Positions 9,671 to 18,664 of a stretch of DNA of 64,000 nt are shown in pieces. The DNA comes from CAVQMC01 sp963713505 (GTDB lineage: Bacteria > Bacteroidota > Ignavibacteria > Ignavibacteriales > Ignavibacteriaceae). Under the pieces are notes generated by a model. The model made no database searches, was not told where the DNA came from, and saw only the letters and a program-made list of their open reading frames with translations. Numbering within the stretch: position 1 is the first letter of the stretch; each line of letters opens with the position of its first letter. The position numbers and the translations under genes are program-made. The stretch covers positions 62,001 through 126,000 of the forward strand of contig CAVQMC010000028.1 of NCBI GenBank assembly GCA_963713505.1, read 5' to 3'.

Positions 9671-9703
9671 TGCCCGGTTCTGTGATGAATCGGGCATTTT
9701 TTT
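9671..9703 (+). terminator. Intrinsic terminator
   Basis: Stem TGCCCG/CGGGCA with a 14-base loop that can pair further, followed by a run of seven T. It closes the envelope cluster. Confidence 0.8.
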
Positions 9704-9779
9704 ATAAATATAAAATAAAAATATCCATATATTTATTTGTTATTTTTTTTCAATTTAACTTTAAATCTAAGGGGCAACA

Positions 9780-10295
9780 ATGAATAAAATAAAACCTCTG
9801 ATGCTTGTGTTTATTTTATTATGTACAATTAGTTTTATAAATACCAAAGCAGATGTAATTAAAAAAGATATTAACGATAAACCTATATTACAGGTAAATA
9901 AATCTTCAGATTATCTTAATACATCTGATATTGAAAAAGTTGCTCATATAAAAGGAGTAAAATTAATTCCCAAAAATCCTTTAAAGGGAGCTGGCGGTGA
10001 TCTGAACTTTGCCACAAATGAAGGGAAATTAATTTTAATGGTTCAAATTGTAAACAAAAGTAATTATGAAGGATATAAGAAATATTTCTTTAAATCAGAT
10101 ATTAAAGATTTAGGAATTCAAGCTATGGAAGGCGGAACTTTGCCGGACAGGGAAAATAATTTAGTCGTTTTTACAAAAGGAGATAAATGTATTGCTTTAA
10201 CTGTTTTTGCAGATTTAAATGATACAAATAAAAATATGCTTTCAGTTGAACAGACAATTAAATTAGCAAAAATTATTGCAAATAGAATTGAATAA
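9780..10295 (+). CDS. Secreted hypothetical protein
   Basis: A 171-residue protein with a signal peptide (core at residues 7-19, cleavage near NTKA). The mature part has mixed alpha/beta character. Its central section (VKLIPKNPLKGAGGDLNFAT, then KLILMVQIVNK) is followed by a C-terminal helix that may pack as in periplasmic binding or sensor folds. I recognise no family. A ribosome binding site (AGGGGCAAC) precedes the ATG, and it is transcribed alone after a terminator. Confidence 0.6.
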   Translation: MNKIKPLMLVFILLCTISFINTKADVIKKDINDKPILQVNKSSDYLNTSDIEKVAHIKGVKLIPKNPLKGAGGDLNFATNEGKLILMVQIVNKSNYEGYKKYFFKSDIKDLGIQAMEGGTLPDRENNLVVFTKGDKCIALTVFADLNDTNKNMLSVEQTIKLAKIIANRIE

Positions 10296-10535
10296 TTATT
10301 AGAAAATAAAAATATAATCCTAGAAATTAGTTTCTTTTTTATCTTATTTGAAAATATAAATCTTTTACAGGTTTTCAAGTAATCTAAAGATTGAGAGAAC
10401 CGGTTTTTTAGATATTTTAATTCTACTAAAATGGAATTATTGATTATTGTTTAACGACTTTTATAATTCTAAGTGATTATACTTATCTGCGTTTCTATGT
10501 TGCAGAGTATATTTAATTATTTAAGGAGTAATATT

Positions 10536-11660
10536 ATGGCTAGTAACAAGTACAAAGAACTAGTTGAAAAATTACTCGAACTTGCCGATGTAAAAATTAA
10601 TGGGAACCGGCCGTCAGATATTCAAATACATGATGATCAATTTTATAAAAGAGCAGTTACAGAAGTAGAACTTGGAATGGGTGAATCATATATGGACGGC
10701 TGGTGGGATTCTGAAAATCTTGATGAGTTAGTCTTTAAATTAGTTCGTGCTGATCTGCTTAATAAAGTAAAAGCTAACTTAAAAATTGCATTGCAGCTTG
10801 CAGGATTTTATTTAATTAATATGCAGTCCAGAAGAAGAGCATTTATTATTGGTGAAAAACATTACGACTTAGGTAATGATCTATTTAAATTGATGCTGGA
10901 TAACAGAATGATATACAGCTGCGCATATTGGAAGGATGCGAAAAATTTAGATGAAGCTCAGGAAAATAAACTCGATCTTATTTGCAGAAAAATTTATTTA
11001 AAACATGGTATGAAAGTTCTTGATATTGGATGCGGCTGGGGCGGATTTGCAAAATATGCTGCCGAAAAATTTGATGTAAAAGTAATTGGAATAACAGTTT
11101 CAAAAGAACAAGTTAATTTAGCTAAAGAAATGTGCAAAAATGTACCCGTCGAAATAAGATTGCAGGATTATCGTGATGTAAATGAAAAATTCGATAGAAT
11201 AGTTTCGGTCGGAATGATTGAACATGTAGGTTATAAAAATTATAGTGAATATTTTAATCTTGCGTCTAAAAACTTGATGGATGACGGATTATTTTTATTG
11301 CATACAATTGGTGAAGTGAAGTCGACAAAAAACACAGACGCCTGGACACATAAATATATATTCCCAAACGGAATGCTTCCTTCTATCGCGCAATTAAGTA
11401 AGGCAATAGAAGGGCAATTTATTATTGAAGATCTTCATAATTTCGGAGCCGACTACGATAAAACATTAATGACATGGTATAAAAATTTTCACGATAATTG
11501 GGATAAACTAAAAAACAAATACAATGAAAGATTTTACCGAATGTGGAAATATTTTCTCTTATCAAGTGCAGGTGCTTTCAGAGCAAGAAATAAAAATCAG
11601 CTCTGGCAAATTGTATTATCAAAAAAAGGCGTCCTTGGCGGATATAATTCTATTAGGTAA
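10536..11660 (+). CDS. cfa: Cyclopropane-fatty-acyl-phospholipid synthase
   Basis: A 374-residue protein that closely follows the Cfa pattern: an N-terminal lipid-binding domain, then MIYSCAYW, the AdoMet-binding loop VLDIGCGWGG (Asp163 onward) and VIGITVSKEQ. It transfers a methylene from S-adenosylmethionine onto unsaturated acyl chains of membrane phospholipids, a stationary-phase or stress modification. The ATG at 10536 is chosen because AAGGAG sits directly before it; an upstream in-frame codon at 10473 lacks this. Single-gene unit. Confidence 0.93.
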   Translation: MASNKYKELVEKLLELADVKINGNRPSDIQIHDDQFYKRAVTEVELGMGESYMDGWWDSENLDELVFKLVRADLLNKVKANLKIALQLAGFYLINMQSRRRAFIIGEKHYDLGNDLFKLMLDNRMIYSCAYWKDAKNLDEAQENKLDLICRKIYLKHGMKVLDIGCGWGGFAKYAAEKFDVKVIGITVSKEQVNLAKEMCKNVPVEIRLQDYRDVNEKFDRIVSVGMIEHVGYKNYSEYFNLASKNLMDDGLFLLHTIGEVKSTKNTDAWTHKYIFPNGMLPSIAQLSKAIEGQFIIEDLHNFGADYDKTLMTWYKNFHDNWDKLKNKYNERFYRMWKYFLLSSAGAFRARNKNQLWQIVLSKKGVLGGYNSIR

Positions 11661-11823
11661 ATGATTTCGGCAATAATTATTATAATAGAATTTTTAATTC
11701 AATAAAATTTTCAATTGTTAAAGTAAAAATTTTGTTAAATACCAATAATTTTACTTTTTCAATCTTGTTATTCTTTTTAAGTTATTATTAGTCATTTATT
11801 TATTATAAATTAATATTAATAAA

Positions 11824-12444
11824 ATGAATTTAAGAGATGCGTCTCTATTATTAATAATTGGATTAATATATACTCTTATTTACAAATTTATTTATACACT
11901 TTTCCCTCATCTAAACCCTCATTCCGTTATAGGAAATTTATTATCAGTTCTTTGGTTTTTAGCAACGTTTACTATAATTATTTTTGCTTTTTATTTTATA
12001 AAGGAGATTCAACAATTATCAAAAAATGTTGCAAATTATTTAAAGTTCGTTATCTTCTTAACTCTTCTACTTTTAATAGTTAAATTATTTTTTGATATTC
12101 TTCCGGGAACAATCACAATAAATAAATTTGTTTTTGATTTCATAAGAATATTGAATACACTTGCTATCTTATTATTTTTAATTTCATTTAATGAAATATT
12201 AATTAATGATATTCCGATTAAAAAGGCGGCCCAATTAGCGATTTGGGGATATATTTTAAGCTTTTTACTTGGTCTAATCTCTATTAGTTTTTATACTGTA
12301 TTTTTTATAACTGACAAAGAGATTACTTCTTCTGCTTTTATTTCTTTAATTGCTGCTTTAGTCTTTATATTTAGTGTTATTGCTGCTGTGAACTTTTTAT
12401 TAAAACTGAGAAGCATAAAAGATCTTTCAACTGTAATAATTTAA
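11824..12444 (+). CDS. Multi-pass membrane protein, unknown
   Basis: A 206-residue, strongly hydrophobic protein with about six transmembrane segments and short charged loops (KEIQQLSKN, NDIPIKKAA). No conserved catalytic motif or family recognised. It is followed after 21 bp by another small membrane protein, so the two may be co-transcribed. The ATG has no clear ribosome binding site; its position rests on the signal-like N-terminal helix. Confidence 0.55.
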   Translation: MNLRDASLLLIIGLIYTLIYKFIYTLFPHLNPHSVIGNLLSVLWFLATFTIIIFAFYFIKEIQQLSKNVANYLKFVIFLTLLLLIVKLFFDILPGTITINKFVFDFIRILNTLAILLFLISFNEILINDIPIKKAAQLAIWGYILSFLLGLISISFYTVFFITDKEITSSAFISLIAALVFIFSVIAAVNFLLKLRSIKDLSTVII

Positions 12445-12465
12445 ATTTTAAATCCATAGGTTTTT

Positions 12466-12864
12466 ATGTTCAATAATGAATTAATTGAGATATCTGCATA
12501 TATTTTAATCATAATTTTTTCAGCGCTTTTATTTTTTCAATTAACTTTGGCTTTTGGTGCACCGTTTGGCAAACTAGCATGGGGAGGGAAGTATAAAGTG
12601 CTTCCGCCAATTTTTCGATTCGGAAGTTTTATTTCAGCATTAATTTTTGTATTTGGGATTATTATCGTTTCGGAAAAAGCTTCACTTTATTCATTCTTTT
12701 ATTATCCAATTTTGGCTGATATTCTTATTTGGTTTCTTGTTGTATTATTTGGTTTTAGTACATTAGGAAATATGCTATCCAAAAGTAAATCTGAAAAATT
12801 ATTTATGACCCCAATTGCATTATTATCTTTTTGTCTTTGTTTGATTTTAGCCATTGGCACTTAA
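12466..12864 (+). CDS. Small four-helix membrane protein, unknown
   Basis: A 132-residue protein with four predicted membrane helices. The segment FGKLAWGGKYKVLP between helices one and two is the most distinctive; a similar conserved loop occurs in small uncharacterised bacterial membrane proteins. Function unknown. It probably shares a transcript with the upstream membrane protein. Confidence 0.6.
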   Translation: MFNNELIEISAYILIIIFSALLFFQLTLAFGAPFGKLAWGGKYKVLPPIFRFGSFISALIFVFGIIIVSEKASLYSFFYYPILADILIWFLVVLFGFSTLGNMLSKSKSEKLFMTPIALLSFCLCLILAIGT

Positions 12865-13039
12865 TTACATTCACATTAATTATTGATTATAATTACTTAA
12901 TAAAGTATTTTATAAAATAATATAATAAACTCTTCTCAACATCTATAAATTTTCGAATGAGGTGTTTCATAACTATATATTGTTTATAACATTATAGAAC
13001 CTTCCTCGGTATAAATATTAATTTAATTGGGAGGATAAA

Positions 13040-13621
13040 ATGATAAAGTCCGCTTCAGTTTTAGTACTTATCTCTTTATTGATTTCTGCATTTACTTTAA
13101 AAGGGAATGACAGTAAAGTTCCGGAAGGCTGGGTCAAAGCCGGCAGCAATCCGAATGGATATGAAATGGGAGTCGATAATTCTGTTTATCAAAATGGAAA
13201 AACAAGTGCTTATATAAAATCAATTGAAAAGAATGAAAATAAATTCGGAACTCTTATGCAGACAATTAAAGCAGAAAATTATTTAGGCAAAAGAATTCAA
13301 CTTTCCGGTTATGTAAAATCTAAAAAAGCTGATTGGAGCAGTATGTGGATGAGAATTGACGGCAACAAAAAACAGCTTGAATTCGATAATATGAAAGATA
13401 GACCGATTAAAGGGACAACAGATTGGACACAGTATAAAATTGTTTTGGATGTTCCCAGCGAAAGTGAATTTATTAATTATGGAGTACTGCTCAGCGGTCA
13501 GGGAGAAGTTTGGTTTGATAATTTACAATTGAAAGTAGTTGATAAAAGTGTTCCTGTTACAAATCAAAACAAAGAAAATAATGTTCCTACAGAACCTGTT
13601 AATTTAAATTTTGAAAAGTAG
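13040..13621 (+). CDS. Secreted jelly-roll (CBM-like) protein
   Basis: A 193-residue protein with a signal peptide. The mature domain resembles the carbohydrate-binding-like jelly roll that often follows AraC-type or DUF domains in Bacteroidota: GWVKAGSNPNGYEMGVDN, then GKTSAYIKS, IQLSGYVKS and a terminal VWFDNLQLKVVD strand. This placement is by pattern only. A Pro/Asn-rich tail ends the protein without a sorting domain. GGGAGG lies seven bases before the ATG. Ligand unknown. Confidence 0.65.
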   Translation: MIKSASVLVLISLLISAFTLKGNDSKVPEGWVKAGSNPNGYEMGVDNSVYQNGKTSAYIKSIEKNENKFGTLMQTIKAENYLGKRIQLSGYVKSKKADWSSMWMRIDGNKKQLEFDNMKDRPIKGTTDWTQYKIVLDVPSESEFINYGVLLSGQGEVWFDNLQLKVVDKSVPVTNQNKENNVPTEPVNLNFEK

Positions 13622-13680
13622 AAGTTATCAGGTAAAGTAAGATTGATAAAAAATTATTTTTTTGCGGAAAGCATAATTGT

Positions 13681-14064
13681 ATGTCAAAAGTTAGTGTTAG
13701 ATATATTGTAAATGATGTTGAAGAATCAATTAAGTTTTATATAAAATATTTAAATTTTAAATTAGAAATGAAACCAGCTTCTTCCTTTGCAATTATCAGC
13801 AAAGGAAGTTTAAACTTATTACTGAGTTCACCAAGTGAAGAGGGAGGCGGAGGGAAGATTATTCCGGGAAAAAGCAAACCTGAACCCGGCGGCTGGAACA
13901 GAATCCATTTGGAAGTTGATAATCTTAAAGATGAAGTTGAAAAATTAAAAAATGCCGGAGCTTCTTTTAGAAATGAAATTGTTGAAGGCGTTGCAGGCAG
14001 ACAAATTATTTTAGAGGATCCTTCGGGGAATCCTATTGAACTATTTGAGTATTTTGAAAAGTAA
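13681..14064 (+). CDS. VOC-family (glyoxalase/bleomycin resistance fold) protein
   Basis: A 127-residue protein with the paired beta-alpha-beta-beta-beta units of the vicinal oxygen chelate fold. Features include an N-terminal VRYIVNDVEESIKFY, central WNRIHLEVDNL with a potential metal-ligand His, and C-terminal ILEDPSGNPIELFE with the usual Glu. Members are lyases, dioxygenases or antibiotic-binding proteins; the substrate cannot be read from sequence. No neighbour points to a pathway. Confidence 0.8.
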   Translation: MSKVSVRYIVNDVEESIKFYIKYLNFKLEMKPASSFAIISKGSLNLLLSSPSEEGGGGKIIPGKSKPEPGGWNRIHLEVDNLKDEVEKLKNAGASFRNEIVEGVAGRQIILEDPSGNPIELFEYFEK

Positions 14065-14151
14065 TTTTTACTAATATTAAATTAAAAAGCATGTTTAATA
14101 AGAACATAGATTTGATTATGGTATAAACCTCGGGGATATTATTTTATATTT

Positions 14152-14942
14152 ATGAAGAAATTTTATGTTTATATATATGTTAATTTTTTATTCATGCTTC
14201 ATTTTTTAATACTTTAGATTGTATTTATCCTCAAAATAAATGGGTTCCTCAAAATTTAACTTCATACAGCAATTATACCGATACAACATTTTCAATCATA
14301 ATTAACAAAAATATTCCTAAAGTTTATATTAGATATCAAGAATACTTTGTACCTGAAAATAAAGATATAATCCAAAGCACCTATTATTATAGAGCAGAAT
14401 TGAAAAAGAATATAAATGATAAACCTTTTCAGGTTATTGAATCTCAATCAATTTTTTTAGAAGGACCGTTTGGTTTTTTATCTCCTGATTCAAGTGATGA
14501 TCCGATAACAATTGATATGAACTTTGATGGCTATAATGATTTAAGTTTTACAAAAGGTTCCGGTTATGGTCCGTTTTGGACGAATATTTCTTATGAATTT
14601 TATTTATATAATCCTATAAGCAATAAGTTTGAATATAATTATGATTTGTCAGGTTTAATTAATCCTGAACCTTATTCTGATCAAAAGAAAATATACTGCT
14701 ATACAAAAATGAATTTTATGGGTACGAATAGTCTTAATCAAGAGTACGTGTGGAATGAGAATAAACTTGAAGAAACTGCTTCTTATGAATATAATGTTCT
14801 TGAAGATTCACTTCTGCAGAACGGGACATGTTGTCAATGTATTTGCATAAAGCGATTATATTTAAATGGAAATTATGTAAAAACTGATACTACAATTATA
14901 GATGTAAAAAATATACCTAAAGAGCATTTTGTAGTTTATTAA
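14152..14942 (+). pseudogene. Secreted hypothetical protein (XAC2610-like), single frameshift
   Basis: An ATG at 14152 opens a signal-peptide-like stretch (MKKFYVYIYVN) that runs out of frame at a six-T run around 14184-14190. From there another frame continues uninterrupted as HASFFNTLDC to the stop at 14942, giving about 263 residues when joined. The downstream frame alone has only a TTG at 14400 as start, which would lose the leader and 70 coding residues. The motif IDMNFDGYNDLSF and the Cys-rich GTCCQCIC near the end resemble secreted XAC2610-type proteins. The break is either a homopolymer sequencing error or a true inactivating indel. Confidence 0.6.
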
Positions 14943-14962
14943 TGATATTTTAAAATAATAAA

Positions 14963-14999
14963 TAAAAAAGGGAAAGCAATAAAGCTTTCCCTTTTTGTT
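14963..14999. terminator. Bidirectional intrinsic terminator
   Basis: Thirteen-bp stem AAAAAGGGAAAGC/GCTTTCCCTTTTT around an AATAAA loop (14965-14996). It lies between the convergent hypothetical gene and the Kelch-type gene, and has T-runs in both directions. Confidence 0.9.
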
Positions 15000-15017
15000 T
15001 TATAAATACAAACGTTA

Positions 15018-16679
15018 CTATTTTGTCAGAACCATTTTCTGTGTAGAATTAAATGTACTGCCGTCAATTCCTTTTGCTTCTAATTTGTAGAAGTAAATGC
15101 CACTATTCAAATTTGAAGCATTAAATTTGATTGAATGAACGCCGGCAGGCAGGTTTGAATTCAGAACCTCAACAACTTTTTGTCCTAGCACATTATATAT
15201 ATTTAAGGTTACTTTAGAATCTTTTGCGATACTGAAATTAATGTTTGTACTAGGATTAAAAGGATTTGGATAATTTTGACTTAAAGTAAATTGTAATGGT
15301 TTATTCAAATCGATTTCAATAATTTTTGAATATGAATATGAACCGTCAAAATCAATTTGTTTCAATCTGTAAATATATTTACCGGAAATGGTATTGTAAT
15401 CTGTATAACTATATTGTTGAGATTGAGTAGTTGTTCCATGTCCGTCAACAAATGCTAAATTCTGGAATTGAGTGTTTTCTGTTTTTCTTTCTATTTGAAA
15501 TCCTTTATTATTTGTTTCGGTAGCGGTATTCCAGTTCAGCATCACGTTTCCATTTATTAAAGATACACTAAATGAAGTTAACTCAACCGGTACAGGTGAA
15601 TAACAATTGCCGGTAATGTCGGTAAGAGTCGCTTTATCATTATTGCCAACTCCTGCAGTTGTATATCCTGAAACAGCATAAACAACGTTGTCCATATTTC
15701 CGCTTGCTTTAAAATTTGATCTTGGAAGTGCTAAACTTGGGGATAGAGTTTCCCATTGATCAGTACAATAATTATATAGATGAGTTGCTCCGGTTAAAGT
15801 ACCACCATTTATAGCACCTCCTGTAAAGAATACACCTGCTGCAGAAGGATATGTACCGTAAGTTACAGGAAATGAAGCCGCTCTTGTAACTCCGCCTGCA
15901 GGATAATCGCCGATTGCTGTCCAAGTTATATCAGTTAAATCCGATGGATTAATCGTACCCTTGTAAAAAGCAGCATTTCCGGTAGTGCCGTTCCATCCGT
16001 TTCCTGCAATTATGGTATAATTTAGAATGCCGCCGCTTAACATTCCTAATGAAATTGGAAAGCTTGTACAAGCTGTATATGAATCTGCATTAACATCATA
16101 AAGTTGAACAGAACTATATACATTAGCCCCAAACAATCCATCTCCACCGCAAATTACGTAAACAAAGTTATCATTTAATTTTACAACTAATGCGTCTGTT
16201 ACTGGAGTTAGCATATTAGCTTTAGCAGTCCAGCTGTCAGCAACAGGATCATACATATAAGTTTTGCCTAAACCAGCAGAATTTTCTCCGCCGAAAAGAT
16301 ATATTTTATCACCGATGGTTACTGCGGTTGCAGCGCTCATATTAGAAGGTATGGATGCATATCCTGACGACCATGTATCTGCGGTGATATCATACCTTAC
16401 AGCTGTTGTATATTGAGTACTTGATCCGCCGCCAAACTGATACAAATAATCATTTCCTCCGATTGAAATAAATGTAACACAGCTTCTGGATACTGCATGT
16501 ATTGAAGGAGTTAAAGCAGTCCAATTTAATGTTGTTAAAACATTATCTCCATCATAAGTTTGGATTGAATAAGGAGATGCATTGGCATTAAAATCAAGAC
16601 CGGGAATGCCTGAATCTTGGGCCAAAATTATTCCGCTTAAGAGTAGAAATGAAATGAGAACTGTAGATAGCTTTTTCAT
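15018..16679 (-). CDS. Kelch-repeat T9SS cargo protein
   Basis: A 553-residue secreted protein. A signal peptide is followed by Kelch-type beta-propeller repeats (about 45-340; for example YLFGGENSAG, then MYDPVADSWTAKANM), an Fn3-like spacer (VELTSFSVS...TATETNNKGFQIER) and a C-terminal type IX sorting domain beginning LSQNYPNPFNPSTNI. It should cross the outer membrane by the Por system and be surface-bound or released. The ligand is unknown. A perfect AAAGGAGGTGA lies about 85 bases upstream of the ATG with no obvious open frame after it; the start itself is preceded by AAGGGGA. Confidence 0.88.
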   Translation of the reverse strand: MKKLSTVLISFLLLSGIILAQDSGIPGLDFNANASPYSIQTYDGDNVLTTLNWTALTPSIHAVSRSCVTFISIGGNDYLYQFGGGSSTQYTTAVRYDITADTWSSGYASIPSNMSAATAVTIGDKIYLFGGENSAGLGKTYMYDPVADSWTAKANMLTPVTDALVVKLNDNFVYVICGGDGLFGANVYSSVQLYDVNADSYTACTSFPISLGMLSGGILNYTIIAGNGWNGTTGNAAFYKGTINPSDLTDITWTAIGDYPAGGVTRAASFPVTYGTYPSAAGVFFTGGAINGGTLTGATHLYNYCTDQWETLSPSLALPRSNFKASGNMDNVVYAVSGYTTAGVGNNDKATLTDITGNCYSPVPVELTSFSVSLINGNVMLNWNTATETNNKGFQIERKTENTQFQNLAFVDGHGTTTQSQQYSYTDYNTISGKYIYRLKQIDFDGSYSYSKIIEIDLNKPLQFTLSQNYPNPFNPSTNINFSIAKDSKVTLNIYNVLGQKVVEVLNSNLPAGVHSIKFNASNLNSGIYFYKLEAKGIDGSTFNSTQKMVLTK

Positions 16680-17064
16680 AATAAGATTCCCCTTAAAATG
16701 ACCAATAAATAAAGTTGTTTAAATAGTCGATCTAGAAAATCTTAACCAATTAATTTTAAGTAATTCACCTCCTTTCCTTTTTTTGCATTAATTTATTAAA
16801 ACAAAAATTAAATTGGAGAATTAACTACCTGAAGGAAACTTGTGGAAAGTAGTTGTCAGATTCAATTAAATGACAAAACTTTAAAATCAATAGCCAATAA
16901 TTAAATATTATTTTGTTATGATGCAATAATAATTTTCATAAATTTGCACTTGTTTATTTGCTATTGGTTAAATATTGTAAAAATCTAATTATTTTTTATA
17001 CTCTAATCTTTATTTATTAAATAGAACATTATTTCAATCAAATATTAATTATGAGAATATTGTA
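16680..17064. other. Divergent intergenic region between Kelch gene and acetyltransferase
   Basis: 385 bp, AT-rich, holding the upstream regions of both divergent genes. On the minus strand it contains AAAGGAGGTGA (about 16765-16776), a full anti-SD match without an associated open frame. No other structure recognised. Confidence 0.5.
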
Positions 17065-17598
17065 ATGATAAATCTTCAATTTAATCCATTCCCAAAGCTG
17101 GTTACCAATAACTTTGTACTACGTCAGTTACAAAAAAAAGATGAAAATGAAATTTATATAGCAAGGTCCGATGAGGAAATCTTAAAATATATAGATATTC
17201 CAAAAGCTGATAATTTAGAAGATGCAAGAAAATTTATTGATAAAATTACTAACATTATCCGAAATAACGAATCGATATATTGGGCAATTTCATATAAAAA
17301 AAATGATAAATTGATCGGAACAATTTGTTTGTGGAACATCGATGAATCAAAGTTGAAAGCAGATATAGGTTTCGTGCTTCTCCCTGAATTTCAAGGAAAA
17401 AATGTAATGCAGGAAGTTATTCCCGCTGTTTTAAAATATGGATTTGAAAAAATGAATCTGGCTAAAATAGAAGGAGAAGTAGATCCGCGAAATATAAAAT
17501 CAATAAAATTAATGGAAAGATTTGGATTTCAATTCGAGTATAAATTGAAAAATACAGACATCTATTCTTTAATGAATCAAAATTTGAAAAAAAATTGA
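17065..17598 (+). CDS. GNAT-family N-acetyltransferase (RimJ/RimL-like)
   Basis: A 177-residue protein with the GNAT layout of the RimJ/RimL type. It starts FVLRQLQKKDENEIY, and the middle contains IGTICLWNID. Strand four reads ADIGFVLLPEFQGKNVMQE, with the acetyl-CoA pyrophosphate loop QGKN in place of the usual Q/RxxG, followed by NIKSIKLMERFGFQ. It transfers acetyl from acetyl-CoA to an amine (protein N-terminus or small molecule). Its stop directly abuts the stop of the convergent SDR gene. Confidence 0.85.
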   Translation: MINLQFNPFPKLVTNNFVLRQLQKKDENEIYIARSDEEILKYIDIPKADNLEDARKFIDKITNIIRNNESIYWAISYKKNDKLIGTICLWNIDESKLKADIGFVLLPEFQGKNVMQEVIPAVLKYGFEKMNLAKIEGEVDPRNIKSIKLMERFGFQFEYKLKNTDIYSLMNQNLKKN

Positions 17599-18516
17599 TT
17601 AACTATTGACCATTTCTTTTATACCTTCTTCCGGAGTAATAGGAGTAAAATGGAATTCCTTATTAAACTTGCTTGAATTAAAATAGTAATCTCTATCCAA
17701 CTGATATGACATTTCTTTTATCTCTTTTAAAATCGGGATAAATAATCCCATAATACCTAAAGACCACACAGGCATAGCCTGAATTTTTTTATTTTTCTTA
17801 ATTGTTTTCATCACTAGTTCAATCCATTGTCTTGAAGTTAGTTTGCCTTCAAATGTCGGCATATGCCATGTTTGATTATATGCGTCTGCTGTATTACCAA
17901 GTAATGCAACTGCTTTTCCTATATCTCTGGTATTTGTAAATGAATGTACAACATCAAGTTTGCCTATCCACTGCGGACTTTTATCTTTTCTTAAATTATT
18001 TAGAACTGATTGTGTTAATAAACTACCAATTACATTTGGGCCGTAAAAATCTGCACTTCTTGCAATCATTGCATTTACTTCTTTTTTCTCTGCTGCATTA
18101 AGCAGTTGACCGGCAATTTCTGCTCTTATTTTTCCTTTTTTACTGCTTGGATTTATTGGAGTTTTTTCAGTCATATTCTGCAGATGATCTCGATCGTACA
18201 TATAGATATTATCAACAAAAACTATTTTAGCATTATGTTTTTTGCATGATTGAATAAGATTATTGATAAACCTCGGCCAATTTTCTTCCCACACTGAGGC
18301 TTTATATTTAAAAGCAATAGTAACATAAACAATTTCGGATCCTTCTACTGCTTTATCTAAAGATTCTGTATTTAATAAATCGGCAGGGAATAACTGATCC
18401 GTTTCGTTTACTTTTTTAGGATGCCTGTTCACAAGTCTTATCTCTTTTGTATAATTCACTAATTCTGTTGCCAATTCTTTTCCAACAGAACCGCCTGCAC
18501 CTAATATAGTTTGCAT
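17599..18516 (-). CDS. NAD(P)-binding SDR / epimerase-like protein
   Basis: A 305-residue atypical short-chain dehydrogenase. The Rossmann loop GAGGSVG is at residues 6-12, the second strand is IRLVNRHPKK, and VFVDNIYMYDR lies at the position of the usual catalytic Tyr region. The Arg in NRHPKK suggests NADP preference (inference). It is oriented away from the following DUF2867-SDR gene, with the starts 148 bp apart. Substrate unknown. Confidence 0.8.
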   Translation of the reverse strand: MQTILGAGGSVGKELATELVNYTKEIRLVNRHPKKVNETDQLFPADLLNTESLDKAVEGSEIVYVTIAFKYKASVWEENWPRFINNLIQSCKKHNAKIVFVDNIYMYDRDHLQNMTEKTPINPSSKKGKIRAEIAGQLLNAAEKKEVNAMIARSADFYGPNVIGSLLTQSVLNNLRKDKSPQWIGKLDVVHSFTNTRDIGKAVALLGNTADAYNQTWHMPTFEGKLTSRQWIELVMKTIKKNKKIQAMPVWSLGIMGLFIPILKEIKEMSYQLDRDYYFNSSKFNKEFHFTPITPEEGIKEMVNS

Positions 18517-18664
18517 TTAATTTCTCCTGTTAAAATATCAATTTTAAAAATATCCTTAAATAAATCATAATTTCAAATAGGATTATGAATTTTATCAATA
18601 GTATATAAAATAAAAGGAATAATTTTATATTTTAATATAATGATATTTATAAACAATAATAGGA

